Below, piece after piece: positions 1-12,360 of a DNA stretch of 64,000 bases. The stretch's first letter is position 1. Every line of letters starts with the position of its first letter. The position numbers were made by a program, and so were the translations under genes. The DNA comes from Blastocystis sp. Blastoise (taxonomy: Eukaryota > Sar > Bigyra > Opalinata > Blastocystidae): contig JBBPEB010000005.1 in the NCBI GenBank assembly GCA_039096225.1, forward strand, positions 429,501 through 493,500, given 5' to 3'. Below the pieces are notes generated by a model. The model was not told the DNA's origin. It ran no database searches and worked only from the letters and a program-made list of their open reading frames with translations.

Positions 1-714
1 CACGATGACTAAACTCACCATTAAACATACTACTAAAATGACGTAATAATTCATCCATATCGACATTAGAAGCAGTAAAATTAGGATTTTCTTCAGTTGT
101 TCCAAAAGTATCATATTTCTTACGTTTCTCTTCATTTCCTAATATTTCATAAGCTTCACTAACATCTACAAATTTCTGTTTTGCATCAGGATCCTATTAT
201 AATATAATTAATATAATATTATTTAATTAAAAAAAAAAAAATTTTTTTTTTTAATTACTTTATTTGTATCAGGATGATATTTCTTTGCTAATTCAAAATA
301 TTTCTTTTTTATTTGAGCTTTTGTTGCATCACGAGAAACACCTAATATCTATATATTTATATAACAATTAAATATATTTAATATAATAAATAAATATATT
401 TATATAATAAATAAATAAATAAATAAATAAAAAATAAATTTAAATACAGAATAATAATCTTTTGCCAATGGTGTTGATGTAGAATGATAAGAAGAAACAA
501 ATAATATAGGAATAACCTAATGAATAAAATAACAATTTCTAATTATTTAAATAAAATAGAAATATACATTATTGTACGTTTTTTTATTATTATATGATAC
601 TAAATAACTTGGATTAACAACAAAACTTCTTGTATTTATTGTTGACGTGAATAATGAAAGACAAGGTTTTGATAATTTAATAAGATTTCTAGAACTACGA
701 AGTAAATTATTCAT
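1..714 (-). CDS. Mitochondrial-type DnaJ (Hsp40) co-chaperone, left copy, 5' part only
   Basis: This is the 5' portion of a type A J-protein gene, cut by the window start; the complete twin is at 46112-47929 on the plus strand. The start ATG is at 712-714 and exon 1 is 568-714. The encoded N-terminus is basic and Ser/Asn-rich, like a mitochondrial presequence. It is followed by the J domain with the HPD motif (YHPDTNK). Three introns are shared with the right copy. A fourth, present on the right, is absent here: the exon runs through unbroken at 52|53. From the family, the protein would be an Mdj1/DNAJA3-type matrix co-chaperone of Hsp70. Whether the left copy is intact further 3' cannot be seen. 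It shares its upstream region with the divergent ABC1K gene, but here that region is split by the insert of about 4.26 kb. Confidence 0.85.
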
Positions 715-1999
715 AAATAAATAAAAATGAATAAATGAATAAATAAATAAATAATGAAATAAGAGATTATAAAAATTGAATGAAAGAAATAAAAAACATG
801 AATATTGATAAGAATATAGTCAATTTTTTGAATTCTTTTGTGAATAATAATTGTTTGTTTAAAAAAGAAAAAAAGAAAAACTAGAATATTCCAAAGAATT
901 TGATAATTCTTGAAAATATTAATTATTAGAGTATAAAGAATAAATAAATCGTGATTGAGAACAAAGAACAACAATGGTTTCTCTTCATTTCTCTTTTTCT
1001 TTTCTTTAATCATTTTTCTATATATTATTCTTTGACTTTTTCTTTTGATTTTCTTAACAATTTGATATTTTGATTGATAAAGAAACTTTATTAATATTCA
1101 GATTATATCAGATTAAACTGATTTCTATTCATTATTCTTTAAAGAAACTGTCTTTATTTTCTTTTTTTATAAATATATATTAAAAAAAGAAAAGTAAAAT
1201 AAGAATTATAATATAATGAATTAGAATATAATATATATCGAATATTCTTCTCAATAATTCGTTTTTTCTTTCAGATAAATAGAATAGCATAAAAAAAAGA
1301 ACAACGAATCTTTTTCCCCATAAATATTTCTATTATATTAATATCCTTAATTTAGTTCTGCAAAAGTACGGTGTCTCACACAATTTCACATTTATTGACT
1401 TTGTTATTAACTTTTATAAAATAAAAATAACATCAAAAAATCCGGAACACAATTCTAAAAATGACTGTTAAAGAAATTTTTCGAAAACTCTAAATTTCTG
1501 GCTAAAAAACGCAAAAAACCATTTTCGCACAAAATTTTAACCAAAATTATTGGATTATTTTTATTTTATCCAATATTTTTCATTTTTATAAAAACACACA
1601 TTTTTCTATTTTCATTTTTTATTGTTTTCTTATTTTTGCTATATCACTTCACATACTCTATATTTATTTTTATAAAATTGACTTTTATTGACGGGTTGGT
1701 CTTATAAATAGTTTTGACGGGTAAATTTGTTTATATTAAGAACTTGACAACATATCAATACACACATCACTAACTATAAACTCTAAAAACATTTCATATG
1801 CAATGATACTGACCTCAACTACTCTAAAACCACAATAATTCCTTTAAATAACGACAAAAGACAAACTGATATCCGACACATTCCTTCTTTATAAACTTAT
1901 TTGAGTTTATTCAAGTGATTTTGAATCAATACATGTCAGAAATATGTCTTTTAGTTGTTTAAAAAGTTTTCATAAGAAAATATTTGATAATAGAAATTT

Positions 2000-3100
2000 T
2001 GATGTTTTGATAGTATAGTTTGTTATTCGTCTTTCTCCTTGAGTTTTGGGTATTTTTTAAAAATAAAAGTATAGTCATAATTAAGATAAGCTATTGCAGA
2101 TACATATTTTTTATTTTATCTAAATATTTAATATTGACTGAAAAATATTCATATATATGAAAAACATAAAAATGAAAATTTTCAAAAAAGGGTATAGTTT
2201 GTTATTGTGATTTCTCAGTCAATATTTAATAAAATATTTGAGTTAAAGTATATTTATAATTTAGACAACTCATAGCAGATACATGTTTTTCATTTTTTTA
2301 ATTAATTGAAAACTCAGGTCACAAGAGTCAATAGTTGAACGTAATAAATAAATGACTTTTGAAATTTTTCTTAAAAATTTTTCATTTGTTTTTTGTTTAT
2401 ACTCTCATCAATAATTAATATATTTGACATTTGACTATATATTTAAAAACTACATATCAAAATAAACATATTTTATTATTTTTTATGGTTTTTAAAAGAC
2501 TTTGATAGCAGATCACCAGACAATGTTAACTCAATAAACTCTAAAAACGTTTTAATTAGTGTTTAGAATGATTTATAGACATTGTACGTGACTTATTTGA
2601 AAAAGTTAAGACAGCATGTTGAACTGATACAGACAATGTTTGTTTTAAAAAGTCAGTTATGAGTCATTATGAGTTGTAAATATCATAAATAAGCTATAAA
2701 TAAATAAATATGCTTTTATTAGTCTTTAATTAGTGAAATAAATCGTTTAAAAAAAGAAAACATTTTTGATACTATAGTTTGTTTTGACAATTTCTCCATC
2801 AATATTAATTTTTAAAAAATAAATAAAACTTATTTATAAACTAGACAACCTATAGTTTATAAATTTATAAAAATATTATCAAAATATAAAATAACTTTTG
2901 AGATAAAAAATTATATATGCAAAACATAAAAATTATTTTTTTTGAAAAAAGGGTATAGTTTATCGTTTTAATTTCTCAGTCAATATTTTATTATTTATTA
3001 TAATTTTAACAAATAAATATAGAGAATAATATATATTAATAATATAATTTTTAATATTTGAAATTAATTAAAAAATGAGTTCAGTAGAGTCAATAGTGTA
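2000..3100. repeat. Degenerate direct repeat, unit about 760 bp
   Basis: Related blocks recur with constant spacing. TATAGTTTGTT followed by a TTTCTC...TCAATATT stretch occurs near 2012 and 2193, and again near 2770 and 2952. The motif GAGTCAATAGT occurs near 2327 and 3087. All three pairs are offset by about 758-760 bp, so roughly 2000-2340 is an old copy of 2760-3100. Confidence 0.6.
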
Positions 3101-3399
3101 ACATGTTAAAAAACTGAAAATTGAAAAATCATTTTTCTAAAAATTTTCCGAAAGTTGACAAATCAAATTCATATTTGACAATTAATTTTTACATATTTGA
3201 ATACTAGACCTTATATGTATTGCATTTCTCAAAAAAATGGTCAAAAATAAGTTAGACGAGTGTATGAGTATATGCACATGTTGACTCATAATTTTGTAAA
3301 AAGTAGTTAAATGTGTCCTAAATCACATATTAGGACAATTCTGAAAATATTATCACTCTATAATGAATTTAAAGGGTAAAATAATTTTGAATTGTCTTT

Positions 3400-3935
3400 T
3401 TGACTGTCTTAAGTGAAGAGATTCAAGACAACTTTTGTAATAATGAGTATTAGAGTGTTTAATGTTTACAATAATAAAAGAATTGTTTGAAATAAAGGTG
3501 GTTGTGTGTTTGACCAAAATGTTAAAATGAGTCTATTTTTTAAAAATGGTTGTAATAAGTATGTATAGAGTGTTTTTAGAGTGTTTTATATTAAAATCTA
3601 CAATAAATAAATATTTTAAGTTGTTTAAAAAATTATTTTTTTAGAATTACAATAGTTAAGTCAAGAGATTCAAGTCACTTTTTATTAAAATAATAAATAG
3701 AGTCATAATAGAATATAAAATATTAAGAATTGATTTAATTAAGTTTGGTTGACTGTTTGATAGGAATGTTAAAATGGGTAAAAAGATTTTAATTGTTTCT
3801 AAAACAGTATAATACGTTTATTCTCCACTAAATACAAAATTATTATAGTTTAAAGAATATTGTTTGTCTTTCAAAAGAACTCATTTTTGTAATTGTGACT
3901 TAAAACAAAAGGGATTCAAATTATTTTTTATAAAT
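3400..3935. repeat. Three degenerate direct repeats, unit about 247 bp
   Basis: A GAGATTCAAG-like block followed by T-rich sequence occurs near 3418, 3665 and 3911. A second block (GTTTGA..., then ATGTTAAAATG) occurs near 3507 and 3755. The spacing is close to 247 bp each time. Confidence 0.55.
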
Positions 3936-4873
3936 AAATATAACAAATTAAATATATGTATATATTAGCATAAAATTAGTTAAAATAAAAGTGAGTATAT
4001 GTATTTAAAAACGTTCAGTCTTTTAGAGTTTTTTTATGATAACTTATTTGTTTTAGAAGCTATATTGTATGTATAATAGGTAAAGTTTCCAAAGTATTTA
4101 AATCTATTTAGTTATGAAATGAAATGTAATTTTTGTTTTATATTTTAGTTTTTATTTTTTATTTCTAGAATGATTTTGATAACACTATAAAAATTGAATT
4201 AAATTTGAATTAATTAATTTTAAATAATGAAAAGATAATTTCTCTATAAATATTCTCTTTTACTTAAAACGAATAGATTCTATTAATGATAAATATTAAA
4301 ATAAGACTCTAATTTTTTTGTTTATTATATAAAGTAATAAATATCTTTTAATTATTAAGAGTACTTTTGTATTAATAATTCAAACTAAAATAAGTATAAT
4401 AAAAAAAAATTATAATATTTATCAAATAATATCAAGATATGATTACTATTTATATAATTAAACATTTATTAATTGAGAAAAGCTGTATAATAAAATTTCT
4501 AAAATATTTATATAATAGTATATATAAAAGGAAAGGATAAAATATAAAAAAACAAATAGATATCAAAATTATAATATTTTAAAAATTAAACAAAACAATA
4601 TATGAAAAGAATATATAATGTTTTTTTTAGACAAGAGAATAAGCTATTTCTCACAATAATAATTATATAGACTAATTCAAATAAAACATAAATATTTAAA
4701 GGTAGGGTATAAGTGATAATAATATGTTTTAAAAGAAAAAGTATTTTATAATCATATTGATATTATTTAAAATACTAAATATTTATAAAACTAAATGAAT
4801 TGATAAAATACATAGAAAGTTATAAATGAAATAACAAAGAAAAGTGAATTAATATTGAAAACTAAAAACTAAA

Positions 4874-5192
4874 TAGAAATAGAAATAGAAATAGAAATAG
4901 AAATAGAAATAGAAATAGAAATAGAAATAGAAATAGAAATAGAAATAGAAATAGAAATAGAAATAGAAATAGAAATAGAAATAGAAATAGAAATAGAAAT
5001 AGAAATAGAAATAGAAATAAAAATAGAAATAAAAATAAAAATAGAAATAGAAATAGAAATAGAAATAGAAATAGAAATAGAAATAGAAATAGAAATAGAA
5101 ATAGAAATAGAAATAGAAATAGAAATAGAAATAGAAATAGAAATAGAAATAGAAATAGAAATAGAAATAGAAATAGAAATAGAAATAGAAAT
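4874..5192. repeat. GAAATA hexanucleotide satellite
   Basis: A nearly perfect tandem array of GAAATA, a little over 50 units, with a few G-to-A variants near 5017-5037. Long antisense frames across it (Leu-Phe or Ser-Ile dipeptide repeats) are a by-product of the repeat and are not genes. Confidence 0.95.
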
Positions 5193-5557
5193 AAGATCAA
5201 AAATAAAACACAAGAGTTAACTAATTATCATTGATAAACAATAAATATATATAATCAATAATAAAAATGGCTAAAAAGAATATTAAAAAAAAAGGAAATA
5301 ATACTCAAAAACATATAGAATGTTAAGTAAGAATTATCAATATGTATGAATTAAATTATTTAAAATACTAAATTGAAAATTAAGATTAGAAGATAACAAT
5401 TAAAAGCAATTGAAATAATATTTTATAAAATATGAAATAGTTTTAATCCTAAAAAAAAATAAAAACAGAAATGAATAACAAAAACATAAGAATAAATATT
5501 CATTTTTTAAAATTCAATGTAAGATATAACAATTGAGAGATAATAATTATCTAAACT

Positions 5558-5594
5558 CAAGCGTAGGCTGGCGTAGCCAGTCGTGAAACGCTTG
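5558..5594. other. GC-rich nested inverted repeat at the right border of the insert
   Basis: CAAGCG (5558-5563) pairs with CGCTTG (5589-5594). Nested inside, CTGGC (5568-5572) pairs with GCCAG (5576-5580) around a GTA loop, extendable by a G-T and a G-C pair. It is by far the most GC-rich spot in the insert, and its last base lies at the junction with the duplicated sequence. That position suggests a role as an element terminus. Confidence 0.65.
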
Positions 5595-5682
5595 TATATT
5601 TAAAAAAAGTATATATATATTATTAAATATACTCTCTATTGAGTATATATAGATATTAAAATAATATAATAAATAAAAATAT

Positions 5683-7603
5683 ATGAATATATTAAAAGTA
5701 TATATTGATGATTCTTTGTTAATAATAATAAATAGACTATTACAAAACGATCAATAAAGAAATCAGTTCTAATTGGTATTGGAACGAGTACATTTTTAAG
5801 TTATCCTATGTATATGATTCATATAATGATATAATATGTATAAATAAATGAATATATAGTGTTCATTCTTGGAAGACACTTCATAATTATGAGATTCATC
5901 ATTTAAATAATATACCAATATGTAAAGAAAGATATCCTATTTGGATAAAGAATAGGAATGAAAAATATAGTTTTTCAATAATGAATTATTTAAGATGTTT
6001 AAAAGAACAAACGAAGAAAATTATAAAGATTCCATTTATAATAGATTATAAATCCTTAGGAAAGAGTATAGTTCGTTTTTCTCGAGTAGGAATATATAGT
6101 CCAATTTTATGTGGAGATTATATATGGACTTATTATGCATATATACCTCTATGTAAATATCTTAATACTTCAGATAATATTGAAGAGATAGAACATCGAT
6201 TGAATGAAAGAGAAAGTAGACGATTATGTAGTATTTTATTAAAGAATAAAGGATTATATGCGAAATTAGGACAAAGTATAAGTATTATGCCATCTGTATT
6301 TCCTCCTGAATATATTAATAATATGAAACCTTGTTTTCTTTCTTCTTCTTCTTCTAATTGTTCTTCTTCTTCTTATTCTATAAAGAAGATCTATAGAATA
6401 GTAGAAGAAGATATTCATCAGAATCCAAAAGATTTATTTAAATCATTTGATCCACAACCTATAGCTACAGCATCTATTTCACAAGTATATAAAGCAGTAC
6501 TTAAAAGTGGTGAAACTGTTGCTATTAAAATTCAACATCCGTATATATAATAATAATAATATATTAATAATAATAATAATAATAATAATATATAGTAGAA
6601 TAGAAGAAACAACAAAAATAGATTTATTTTTATTAAAATTGATTACTAAAAGTATTAGTCGTTTATTTCCTTCTTTTAGTTGTTATTGGAAGATTCAGGA
6701 ACTTTCAGAAACATTAAATAAAGAATTAGATTTTTCAAAAGAAATTGAAAATATGGAAATATGTCGACAAATGGCAAAACCTTATAAAAATATAGTGATT
6801 CCTACAGTATATCGTGATTATTGTTCAAAACGAATTATATGTATGTCTTATGAAGAAGGTATATCTATTGGAGATTCTCAAACTATACAAAATAAAAAGA
6901 TAAATATGTCTTCTGTTTTATCTTCGTTTGTTTCTTTCTATAATGATATGATTTTTAAATATAAATATGTTCATGCAGATCCACATATGGGAAATATATT
7001 AATACGTGAAAAGAATAATCATACTGAATTAGTATTATTAGATCATGGTCTGTATCAATCTCTTTCTCCTGATTTTATTCAACAATATTCATCATTTATT
7101 ACAAATACTTTTAAAGGTTATATTGATAAGAGTCGTGATTCTATAAAACAAATATTAGAAGATACAAAAGAAGGAATTCAAAAGATTAATAATAAAATAG
7201 AAGAAAAAGAATTATATAATATTGAAGATATATTTATGAATATATTTAATACTACATGTACAAATAAAGATTTATTGAATGATACTGACAGTAATAAACT
7301 TCGAAATGAATTAATAAAAACAATAATGAAAAATATGTCAACTTTAGGTTTATGTTTCACACGAATAACTACTAATCTATCGATGACTTTAAAAACATTT
7401 AATTCATTACGTTCTATTCTTATTCCTTATGATAAAACTGTATATATATATTTATTTATATTTATTAATATTTCTTTTTTAGAATACTTTATATGTGAAT
7501 TTCTTTCTTTCATGTAATCAATATATATGTCAACAAAAGAATAATCAAGCAAATACTATTTTAGAATCATTTATTACAAAAATCAATCTCTATTTATCTA
7601 CTG

Positions 7604-7639
<36 letters not shown>

Positions 7640-7682
7640 TTTTTTTTAGACTCTTCAAGAATGTATGAAATATATTATTTAA
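5683..7682 (+). CDS. ABC1/UbiB-family atypical kinase, ADCK1/MCP2-like, left copy
   Basis: Exons are 5683-5697, 5736-5809, 5860-6540, 6596-7439, 7483-7602 and 7650-7682. The first exon is a 15-nt microexon carrying ATG before a 38-nt intron. A short hydrophobic segment near residue 20 (GIGTSTFLSYPI) suggests a membrane anchor. Family signatures are the KxGQ motif (AKLGQSIS), the Ala-rich loop (PIATASISQVY), the invariant Lys in VAIKIQHP, the catalytic HADPHMGN, and LDHGLY in place of DFG. The LDHGLY form points to ADCK1/MCP2 rather than COQ8. From the family, it would act at the mitochondrial inner membrane in lipid or coenzyme Q homeostasis. Compared with the right copy, introns 6541-6595 and 7440-7482 are extra here, and one right-copy intron is absent at 6274|6275. 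The exons are essentially identical, so both copies look functional. Confidence 0.88.
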
Positions 7683-8056
7683 ATTAATATTATTTGATTT
7701 TTATTTGTAAAAAGAATATTATTATTCTTTTCTATCTTTTCTTTCATGTATATTATATTTTCTTTTATTTAATAATAATAATATTATTATAGTTGTGTTA
7801 TTTTATTTAAATATATTTTTTTTATTTGTAAATAAGAAATTATATTTATTTCAATAATATTATTTTTAATTATAATTATATAAGAAATTTTTTTTTTGAT
7901 ATAAGATAAAAATATAACAAAACAATATTCATTTCTATTAATAGAAATAAAAAATATATTAAGAAATAAAGAGAAATTTATAATAATAAATATATTTTCT
8001 TTTATTTAAAAATAAGAAGAAGAAATATGAATATATATATATAATATAAATATCGA
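7683..8056. other. Convergent intergenic space ABC1K/ADA2 (left)
   Basis: AT-rich 3' flanks of two convergent genes, reproduced nearly exactly in inverse orientation at 43078-43454. No gene seen. Confidence 0.7.
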
Positions 8057-8195
8057 TTATACTGCTGCTGTTGATGGATTTATAGAATTATTATTATTAT
8101 TATTATTATTATTTGATGTATATTGAATAATATGATTATTAATAGAATTAGAAGTATTAGATTCTATATATTTCTTTTTACTTTGATATTCAATT

Positions 8196-8230
<35 letters not shown>

Positions 8231-8969
8231 TTTTTCTTTCTTATTATTTGTTGTTTTTATAATTTGATGATTATTTTGTTGAGTATGAACTGTTAAAGGA
8301 GGAGAAGACATTCCTTTTGTGGGTGACATATTCTGAACAGAAGAAGAAGATGTATATGATTTCTGTCTATTTAATATAGATTGATCTGTCTTTACCCAAG
8401 AAGTTGATATATAAAAATCATAAATCTGTTTTGTCTGATTTATATCTATTTGCAATTTCTTTGATAAATTCTCTTTATTCACTTTCTCATTTCTTAATAC
8501 TTCTTGTAATATAACATTCTTTATCGATATGTAATGGCGAGGTAATATATGTATATAAGAACAAAAATCTTTTTCACTTTTTGTTAATAATGAATAATCT
8601 TCAAATGATGAAATATCAAGTGGAATTACCCTAGATAATATAATAATAATAATATAATAATAATAATGTAATATAATAATATATACTTTGAATTTGAATT
8701 TGGTGTTGGAAGAGAACTATATATATATATATCATATGCTTAAAATTAAAAAAAAATACAATAGATATATATATGTATATACGAAATAGGAGTATTATTA
8801 GTATTATTACTGTTATATTGATTCATGTTTTCATATTCATATATTTGTTCTAATGTAGTTATACCATTCTTACGATGTTTCTGAAGTTCTTTTATTCGTT
8901 GACGAAGATTCTCTTCAGTTATTAAATCTATATATATATATATATATATATAATATAATAATAATAATA

Positions 8970-9015
<46 letters not shown>

Positions 9016-10623
9016 CTAATTATATATATATATATATACTTGAAGCTAATTCTTCATATTCATCTTTAGATAAAAAACGGGCAAATGGTTTTATATGGCT
9101 ATAAACTAATTTCTCCTCCTATTTATAGAAATATAAATATAATAATTAAATAGCAAATATTTAAAACATATATATATATATATATACTTTAGTTCGTTTT
9201 TTTTCTTGTGCTTGAATTCCTTTTATATCTAATAATCCCCGATCAAAAATAAATTTCTTTTTTTCATTTCTATCATTTAAACGGCCTATATATATATTTA
9301 TGATGAAACTATATAATAATTCTATAATAAATTTATATACAAACTTCTAATAAAAAAATAATAATAAATATATAATATACGATTAAAAATTCTTAATAAA
9401 GAGAGTTTATAATTCATTTCTTTCTCATCTTCTTCTCCTGTTATTTCAATATCTTTAATAATATTTTCTAAATCATTATCATATTCAAAGTCAAAGTCTT
9501 GTCTATATGGCCAATAACCCTGAATATCATCACCTGGACCTACATATCTATATATATATATAATAATAATAATATAATAATAATAATAATAATAATAATA
9601 TAATAATAATATAATAATATAATAATATATATATATATTATTAATAAGTCTATATTATATAATAAAATAAACATAAATATTCTAATAATATGTATAAAAT
9701 AATTATATATGAATTTTATAAGGATAAGGAATGAATTAAAAAGTAAACAATAATAATAATTATATATACTCAGGAACAGGTTGTTCTTCTTGAATATCTA
9801 GATATGTAAACAAATAACATATGAACAAAACATGAAAACATATAATATATGACAATATTTATATAAGAATAAACATATATTTACCATCTGATTGCTTTGG
9901 TTTAAGAGGTTGATTGACATCAGGTAATGGAAACGTAGAAGAATTAATATAAGTACTAAAGTAATGATCTAAGCACTTGTTCTCACTCTTATCGCCAAGA
10001 AAATTTGAAGTTTCTCTAAAAATAATAAAAAAAACGATGATAAAAAACGAATTCTTTTAATAAAGAAAAAAAAACGTTAACAAAAACACAATTAAAATGA
10101 GAGAAATATATATATTATGACATAAGAGTAATGAGATTCATAAGAGAAACAACAGTAACATACTCCCAATTACCCATACCAAATATTTGACCTGCTTCAA
10201 GTAACTTCATTTCATCAAGTGCAGACCAACCTTCTTGAAATAACGTTATAGAATTTAAATTATGCATTACACAATAGCTGTGTGTCTTTTTGTGAGTAGC
10301 AGATTCTTTACCAGATAGCATACAATCACCACAATAAATCATATCCCCACATTCAGGACATCTGAACTGTATTGAATTTGTAATATCCTAAAGAAAATCA
10401 ATGACTTAAGAGACAAAGCAATACTCGTTGACAAAAAGAACATCTGACAAACACATTACTTTGAGATATAGGCGTGTAGGGATCCAAACCATCTATATTA
10501 TCGATAATTATCAAGTAAAAATCAGCTTACGGTACATTTCTGCATCAGTTTTTTTCTTATATTCTGTTGTTGATCTATATAAATAAGTATATATAAAATA
10601 AACTAATACTTTTGAGCTTCCAT
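8057..10623 (-). CDS. ADA2: Transcriptional adaptor ADA2 (SAGA-type HAT complex)
   Basis: Splicing by eye gives about 12 exons, from a 14-nt first exon (10610-10623) to the last exon (8057-8630). Domains in order: a ZZ zinc finger (RCSFCQRDI..., then CPECGD, YCGDC and a His pair); a SANT/Myb domain (WSALDEMKLLEAGQIFGMG, then HYFSTY); the ADA2 central region (GYWPYRQDFDFEYDND, RRLNDRNEKKKFIFDRGL, HIKPFARFLSKDEYEEL, RIKELQKHR); and a C-terminal SWIRM domain (LPRHYISIKNVI, IDINQTKQIYDFY). From the family, it bridges the Gcn5 acetyltransferase and Ada3 in SAGA/ADA complexes. An Asn/Ser-rich tail follows the SWIRM. The 3' part (8057-8557) lies in the duplicated arm, and its last exon lacks an intron that the right fragment has. 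The start is my choice; an upstream exon around 10680-10760 is possible. Confidence 0.9.
8939..9016. repeat. TA and AAT microsatellite inside an ADA2 intron
   Basis: The intron between the exons at 8783-8927 and 9040-9118 is almost entirely TA and AAT simple repeat, typical of introns in this window. Confidence 0.8.
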
Positions 10624-12360
10624 TTCTATGTCAATATTAGCAAACAGTTCAAAAAGAAATCTCATATAAAATACCTTGCACACACATATTTCTGATTTTC
10701 TAGAAATATTAGTAACAGAATGACGTGTAACCGTGATTCTCTTTTTCAAGATTTTTTCATATAATTACCTTCATTTCTCTATAAAAACATAAATAAATCG
10801 TTTTTTAAGAATATTACTTTTTTGTAAATATTGACTTTATTCCGAATTGCATCCTTGACTTTTAGAAATATAAGCATCTATAGAATTCATAGTTCTACTG
10901 GTATAAAAATGAAGAGTGCAAAAAAACAATTTTCTCACGTAATTCGTTTCATATTCTACAAATTCATTTATGCCAATGTTTGAAAGACTTATGCTTAAAT
11001 AAGATATAGATACTTGTTTCGGAAATGAGAATCTATTGTAGAAAATAACTATGAAAAACAAAAAAACATTTTATTGCTTTATATTCACTATACAATTATA
11101 GCATTATCAAATCAGCACTACCATAATCCATATATTGACCAAATATAAGAGGAAATCAAAGATATTTTTTATAAATGATAAATATTTTCAAACTATGTAG
11201 ACCAAATATTCAACGGTATTCAATTAGAGCTACTTGCATATGCTGAATTCACACATGGCATATGCAAAATAATGTAGCAATAAAAATGATTTGTCGTGTA
11301 TTCGATAGATTAGGATTCATTTTTGCGTTTTGTGAAGAAAATAGTCAATAATAAACTTATGAGAGAGATAACACTTAATTTATGAAAGGTCATACCTTTA
11401 AAAAATTGAGTAATAATGAACCCAAAATAGGTCAAACATTTTTGGTAAAAAATGCTCAATAATTACAAGAATCGCAATAAAAAATTTGGATGACAAATTC
11501 ATTTGATTGGTTCAAACTAAAGGTCACTCAAATGAGCTTATAGAATTGCCGAAACGTATAGTTGTTAAGAAAAAAAATATAATAAACCTTAAAAGAGTGG
11601 ACGTTTTTTTATAATAAAAGTAAATCATGATTGATTACTAAACATATTCTTCTTATTGTTTCCTTCTCATTCACCTATTCTCATATATTTATTTACTTTT
11701 TTAAGTATGATCACTGTGAATAGAATGAAAATTATATGATTTATCTACTATACAGAATGATATCTGTTGAATATATGATATGTATTGTTAGCTGATGGAT
11801 TTGTTCCGCTAATTCAGTTCCTTATTTGGTAATGGCTAAGAATGCAATGAGAATCCGTTGATACTTCGGGTAGATTATTGATCAATTAGAGAAAATACTA
11901 TTTTTTCTAATTAACAGTTTCAAGGACACTATCCAGTTTGGCGCTTTGCTTTCAAAAAGTATGTTTTCCAATAAATAGTATGTATATATTATTGTTTGGC
12001 TTGTTTTGCTGCTTATGGGTTATGAATTGTATATTGTGTTATATGGCAATAATTGATAACAGATGCGCTTTTATATAAGGCAGATGTAACTGTAGTTGCC
12101 CAAATAAGCAATGTATCATACCCGCAGCTATTTCTCTATTATATATAACTGCTTTTAAGTACATGTATCATTTTTGTCTGTTTAGATTTCATTTGTCGCC
12201 ATTTATTGGAAAATATAAACTAAAGCTGCTCTAAACTGTTTTAAGTGTCTAAATAATGTATTCTGTGTTTTGTTTGCCTTTTATTAATGGATTAAAAAAC
12301 TAAAAAATGTGTTTATATATACTTAAAAAAATTAGATGAAAATTATATTAATAAAAATAT
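10624..12360. other. ADA2 upstream region with a possible unrecognised small gene
   Basis: A minus-strand open frame at about 10837-11061 has a balanced residue mix and ends in QGCNSE. Short open stretches near 10680-10760 could be further exons of it or of ADA2. I do not recognise the product and cannot fix its splicing. The rest (about 11100-12360) is less skewed in composition than the introns; I see no gene in it. Confidence 0.3.

Larger units (their letters stand above)
1339..5595. other. Segment of about 4.26 kb present only in the left arm
   Basis: The left arm matches the right arm up to TCTATTATAT (ending 1338) and again from ATATTTAAAA (from 5596). In the right arm these two flanks are directly joined, near 45485. 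The extra segment therefore has sharp borders. At most a 1-bp target duplication is possible, so it is either an insertion without target-site duplication or a deletion from the right arm. No convincing ORF exists on either strand. It holds degenerate tandem repeats, a long GAAATA tract and a GC-rich hairpin exactly at its right border. It separates the divergent DnaJ and ABC1K promoters. Candidates are a non-autonomous mobile element (for example Helitron-like) or relocated satellite DNA; neither is proven. Confidence 0.8.
1..8557. repeat. Left arm of inverted segmental duplication
   Basis: Reading 1-1338 and 5596-8557 as reverse complement reproduces 46880-45486 and 45485-42530 almost base for base, through exons, introns and intergenic DNA. 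The inner break is sharp: after 8557 the left arm continues through the ADA2 exon, while the right arm departs at 42529. The outer end is not seen because the window begins inside the arm. Differences between arms are five whole introns, microsatellite lengths, a few substitutions and the insert at 1339-5595. Confidence 0.93.

Noticed and set aside
711-1013. 100-residue Phe/Ile-rich ORF upstream of DnaJ (also present in the right arm)
   Set aside because: Its conservation is explained by the duplication. Composition is that of AT-rich promoter DNA and it overlaps the DnaJ start.
4862-5213. Two long antisense ORFs of Phe-Leu and Ser-Ile repeats
   Set aside because: They exist only because GAAATA is a multiple of three with no stop; no start context or non-repeat flank.
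1339-5595. Interpretation of the insert as an autonomous transposon or integrated virus
   Set aside because: No transposase, Rep/helicase, reverse transcriptase or integrase frame and no terminal inverted or long terminal repeats are visible.
7178-7360. 60-residue ORF antisense to ABC1K, repeated at 43736-43918
   Set aside because: Antisense shadow of a conserved kinase exon; preserved only because the exon is duplicated.
10837-11061. Confident small gene upstream of ADA2
   Set aside because: The open frame looks non-random, but no product, start or splicing could be supported, so it is listed only as a possibility.
11100-12360. Possible snRNA or C/D snoRNA in the ADA2/tRNA-Glu interval
   Set aside because: Isolated TGATG- and CTGA-like words occur, but no paired box arrangement or stable structure could be supported by eye.
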